This document shows, piece after piece, positions 21,364 to 23,448 of a DNA stretch of 23,448 bases. The position numbers were made by a program, and so were the translations under genes. How positions within the stretch are numbered: position 1 is the stretch's first letter; each line of letters opens with the position of its first letter. A model generated the notes under the pieces. That model was not told the origin of the DNA and did no database searches. It was given only the letters and a program-made list of their open reading frames with translations. The stretch is from assembly GCA_947503365.1 (NCBI GenBank), contig CANNDT010000068.1, positions 1-23,448 on the forward strand, given 5' to 3'. Source of the DNA: CANNDT01 sp945876205. Its GTDB lineage: Bacteria; Acidobacteriota; Vicinamibacteria; Vicinamibacterales; UBA2999.

Positions 21364-22764
21364 ATGGCAAAGAAGTACCTGATCGAAACGTTCGGCTGCC
21401 AGATGAACTTCCATGACTCCGAGCGCATGTCGGGACTTCTCGATCAGGCGGGCTACGAGGCGACGCAGCAAGACGCCGACGCCGACGTCATCGTCATCAA
21501 CACGTGCAGCGTCCGCGAACATGCGGAGGCCAAGCTGTACACGCGCCTCGGCCAGCTCCGCGTCCTGCAGGAAGAGACCGGGCACTCGCCGATCGTCGCG
21601 GTCGCCGGCTGCGTCGCGCAGCAGGAAGGCGCCGCGCTCCTCAAGCGAACCAACGGCAGCGTCATCGACCTCGTCCTGGGCACGCAGCGCCTCAAGATGC
21701 TTCCGTCGCTGGTCGCCAAGTCGGAGCAGTCGGCGCTCGCCGAAGTCGACATCAACCCATGGGACGACGTGACCTTTCCGCTCGGGATCACGCGTCGCGG
21801 CGATCCCGTCAAGGCGTACGTGACGATCATCGAGGGGTGCAACGACCACTGCGCCTTCTGCGTCGTGCCGTACACGCGCGGCCACGAACGGATGCGTCCG
21901 AAGGCCGACATCCTTGCCGACGCCCGCGAAGCGGTGGAATCGGGCCGCAAGGAGATCCAGCTCCTCGGACAGATCGTCAACCACTACGAGGCGCCGGACG
22001 CGCCGGGGTTTGATTTCGCCGACCTGCTGGCCGCCGTGCACGAGATTCCCGGCGTCGAGCGGATCCGCTTCGCCAGCCCGCATCCGCGGCATACCGGCGA
22101 GCGCCTGATCCAGGCAATGCGAGACCTGCCCCGGGTGTGCAGGCACATGCATCTGCCGGTGCAGTCGGGGTCGACGCGGCTGCTCACGGCGATGCGGCGG
22201 CGGTACAGCCGCGAGGAATACCTCGACCTGGTCCTGCGCATCCGCGAGGCTATACCGGGCGTGACGCTATCGACCGACATGATTATTGGCTTCCCGGGCG
22301 AGACTGCGGATGACTTCGAGGAGACGCTGTCCCTGACCGAGCGGGCGCAGTTCCACAGCATGTTCTCCTTCAAGTACTCGGAGCGGCCGAACACGCTGGC
22401 GAGCAAGCGTATGCCTGAGACGGTGAGCGAGGACGAGAAGACCGCGCGCATCATGGCGCTGCAGTTGCTACAGCGGGAGATCCAGACGCGGCTCCACGAG
22501 CAGGCGATTGGGACGTCGGTCGAGGTGCTCATCGATTCCGAGAGCCGGCGAGCCGGCGGCGAGATTTCCGGGAGGTCCTCGGGAAACATCGTAGTCAACC
22601 TGGTCGCTCCTGCCGATACACAGCAGGAACCTCCCGCGGGCGAGCCCGCGGGGCGAGTCCCGCCGAAGCCGCGAAGCGGCGAAGGCGGATGGATAGGCCG
22701 GACGCTTCCGGTGCTCATCAGGCGGGCGAGTCCGCATAGCCTCTGGGGCGAGTTGATACAGTGA
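21364..22764 (+). CDS. miaB: tRNA-2-methylthio-N6-dimethylallyladenosine synthase MiaB
   Basis: Radical-SAM methylthiotransferase acting on A37 of tRNAs. The ATG at 21364 lies one base after the recN stop; MAKKYLIETFGCQMN is the standard N terminus. The 466 residues include the UPF0004 domain with Cys12, Cys48 and Cys82 (auxiliary cluster), the radical-SAM cluster Cys159, Cys163, Cys166 in GCNDHCAFC, and a C-terminal TRAM domain (about 383-465). The TRAM domain is split: after NIVVNLVAP come about 25 Pro/Gly-rich residues (418-442) before IGRTLPVLIRRASPHSLWGEL. The usual LLGQNVNSY reads LLGQIVNHY (200-208). Catalytic residues are intact. Confidence 0.96.
   Translation: MAKKYLIETFGCQMNFHDSERMSGLLDQAGYEATQQDADADVIVINTCSVREHAEAKLYTRLGQLRVLQEETGHSPIVAVAGCVAQQEGAALLKRTNGSVIDLVLGTQRLKMLPSLVAKSEQSALAEVDINPWDDVTFPLGITRRGDPVKAYVTIIEGCNDHCAFCVVPYTRGHERMRPKADILADAREAVESGRKEIQLLGQIVNHYEAPDAPGFDFADLLAAVHEIPGVERIRFASPHPRHTGERLIQAMRDLPRVCRHMHLPVQSGSTRLLTAMRRRYSREEYLDLVLRIREAIPGVTLSTDMIIGFPGETADDFEETLSLTERAQFHSMFSFKYSERPNTLASKRMPETVSEDEKTARIMALQLLQREIQTRLHEQAIGTSVEVLIDSESRRAGGEISGRSSGNIVVNLVAPADTQQEPPAGEPAGRVPPKPRSGEGGWIGRTLPVLIRRASPHSLWGELIQ
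22633..22688. repeat. Palindromic insert inside miaB
   Basis: Two hairpins in a row. First, CCCGCGGGC (22633-22641) pairs with GCCCGCGGG (22644-22652) around GA. Second, CCGCC and GCCGC (22660-22672, separated by GAA) pair with GCGGC and GGCGG (22676-22688, separated by GAA). The block is in frame and codes for Pro/Gly-rich residues in the TRAM domain. Confidence 0.75.
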
Positions 22765-22775
22765 CGGGTCACGCC

Positions 22776-23261
22776 ATGCTGATCGAAATGACAATCAAGG
22801 GACTGATGGTGGATCCGATCACCAACATGCCCATCGTCATCCTCAAGGACAAAGAAGGAGACCGGGTCCTGCCGATCTGGGTCGGCATCTTTGAGGCAAA
22901 CGCCATCGCCCTGCAGATCGAGAACATCGCCACCCCGCGGCCGATGACCCACGATCTGTTGCGCAACATCATCACCGACCTCGAGGGGCAAGTTGACCGG
23001 GTCGTGGTATGCGACCTGAAGGACAACACCTTCTACGCCACCATTCACCTGACGGTGAAGGGCGAGCGGGTCGCGATCGACGCGCGGCCGAGCGACGCCA
23101 TCGCGCTGGCGCTGCGGACGCGCTCCCCGATCCTGGTCGAGGAGACGGTTATCGACAACGCCAAGACGGTCGACTTTTCGGCGGAGCGGGCCGACAGCGA
23201 CCGCCTCCAGAAGTGGCTCGAGAGCCTGGACCCCGAAGAGCTCGGCAAGTACAAGATGTAG
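22776..23261 (+). CDS. Bifunctional nuclease family protein (DUF151)
   Basis: From the ATG at 22776 it is 161 residues, beginning MLIEMTIKGLMVDPITNMPI. The DUF151 core is clear: VILKDKEGDRVLPIWVGIFEANAIA (split in description), RPMTHDLL, VCDLKDNTFYATIHL and RPSDAIALALRTRSPI. Some members have been reported as combined RNase/DNase enzymes; the role in most bacteria is unknown. The C terminus is charged (about 125-161). A GTG at 22761, overlapping the miaB stop as GTGA, is a possible alternative start adding five residues. It probably shares a transcript with recN and miaB. Confidence 0.9.
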   Translation: MLIEMTIKGLMVDPITNMPIVILKDKEGDRVLPIWVGIFEANAIALQIENIATPRPMTHDLLRNIITDLEGQVDRVVVCDLKDNTFYATIHLTVKGERVAIDARPSDAIALALRTRSPILVEETVIDNAKTVDFSAERADSDRLQKWLESLDPEELGKYKM

Positions 23262-23360
23262 CCGGCGGCCGACATTGTCGGCCGGCCGACAATCTCCTCG
23301 CGCACGCTGAAGCGTGCGCGCTACTCGGGGTCCTGTAGCGCGTCGGCTTCAGCCGACGCG
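23262..23360. repeat. Cluster of perfect palindromes after the DUF151 gene
   Basis: Three perfect palindromic blocks: ATTGTCGGCCGGCCGACAAT (23274-23293, no loop); CGCGCACGCT/AGCGTGCGCG (23299-23308 and 23311-23320, GA centre); CGCGTCGGCT/AGCCGACGCG (23339-23348 and 23351-23360, TC centre). Between the last two, CGCGCTAC (23317-23324) is complementary to GTAGCGCG (23335-23342), giving an alternative fold. It may act as a terminator or REP-like element; no T-run was seen. Confidence 0.75.
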
Positions 23361-23368
23361 TTCCGAGA

Positions 23369-23397
23369 TTGACACCCTTCCGTTGCGTCCGTAGAAT
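23369..23397 (+). promoter_or_regulatory. Strong sigma-70-type promoter
   Basis: TTGACA (23369-23374), a 17-base spacer and TAGAAT (23392-23397): perfect -35 and one mismatch in -10. A start of transcription near 23404 would leave about 29 bases before the ATG at 23433. Confidence 0.7.
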
Positions 23398-23432
23398 CCC
23401 AACATCTTCCCTTCACGCATTTTCCACATCGA

Positions 23433-23448
23433 ATGATCGTCGCGATCG
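23433..23448 (+). CDS. Start of a further gene, cut by the window end
   Basis: An ATG at 23433 follows the promoter at 23369-23397 and opens a frame reading MIVAI before the window ends. Too little is visible to name it. The first residues would fit a P-loop kinase such as cytidylate kinase, but that is only a guess. No clear RBS precedes the ATG. Confidence 0.35.

Overview
The window is G+C-rich bacterial chromosome from a diderm organism: it carries LPS-transport genes (LptC/A, LptB), a complete Tol-Pal cluster and an outer-membrane lipoprotein. The gene order (lptCA-lptB-rpoN-hpf-hprK-rapZ-EIIA(Man)-ptsH-ptsI), the protein style and the abundance of short intergenic repeats suggest an acidobacterium of the Vicinamibacteria type. 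That placement is inferred from memory of gene order, not from a search. No phage, IS element, CRISPR array, rRNA or tRNA was seen. The genes look like ordinary vertically inherited housekeeping genes; the unusual material lies in the gaps and in a few protein insertions.

Layout. 2-823 (+): the 3' part of a metzincin-like metallopeptidase. 824-1181: a gene-free gap with a degenerate AACC-type repeat. 1182-3950 (-): panB-panC-coaX, the pantothenate-to-CoA entry operon joined by 4-base stop/start overlaps, then a small beta-flower protein. 4088-9076 (+): a fused LptC/LptA-like protein, LptB, sigma-54 and the long ribosome hibernation factor. 9082-13907 (+): HPr kinase, RapZ, a mannose-class EIIA, HPr, enzyme I and a sugar-isomerase-type cupin. 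No EIIB or EIIC is present, so this looks like a regulatory phosphotransfer chain: PEP to EI to HPr His15 to EIIA, with HprK acting on HPr Ser46. 13904-19536 (-): ssb, cpoB, pal, tolB, a TolA/TonB-like protein, tolR and tolQ, the last with a good sigma-70 promoter. 19647-23261 (+): recN, miaB and a bifunctional-nuclease-family protein. The window ends in a cluster of perfect palindromes, a strong sigma-70 promoter and the first codons of another gene.

Most interesting non-coding signals: (1) a 53-54 base element present twice in opposite orientation (14420-14472 and 18684-18737), both in gaps of the tol-pal/ssb cluster, with an identical 9-base loop and a compensatory base-pair swap in the stem; (2) a palindrome-rich stretch in frame inside the TRAM domain of MiaB, adding about 25 residues; (3) a family of degenerate, roughly 7-base-period repeats, different in sequence at each place, in four gaps and possibly the recN tail; (4) a palindrome cluster after the last complete gene with mutually exclusive foldings.
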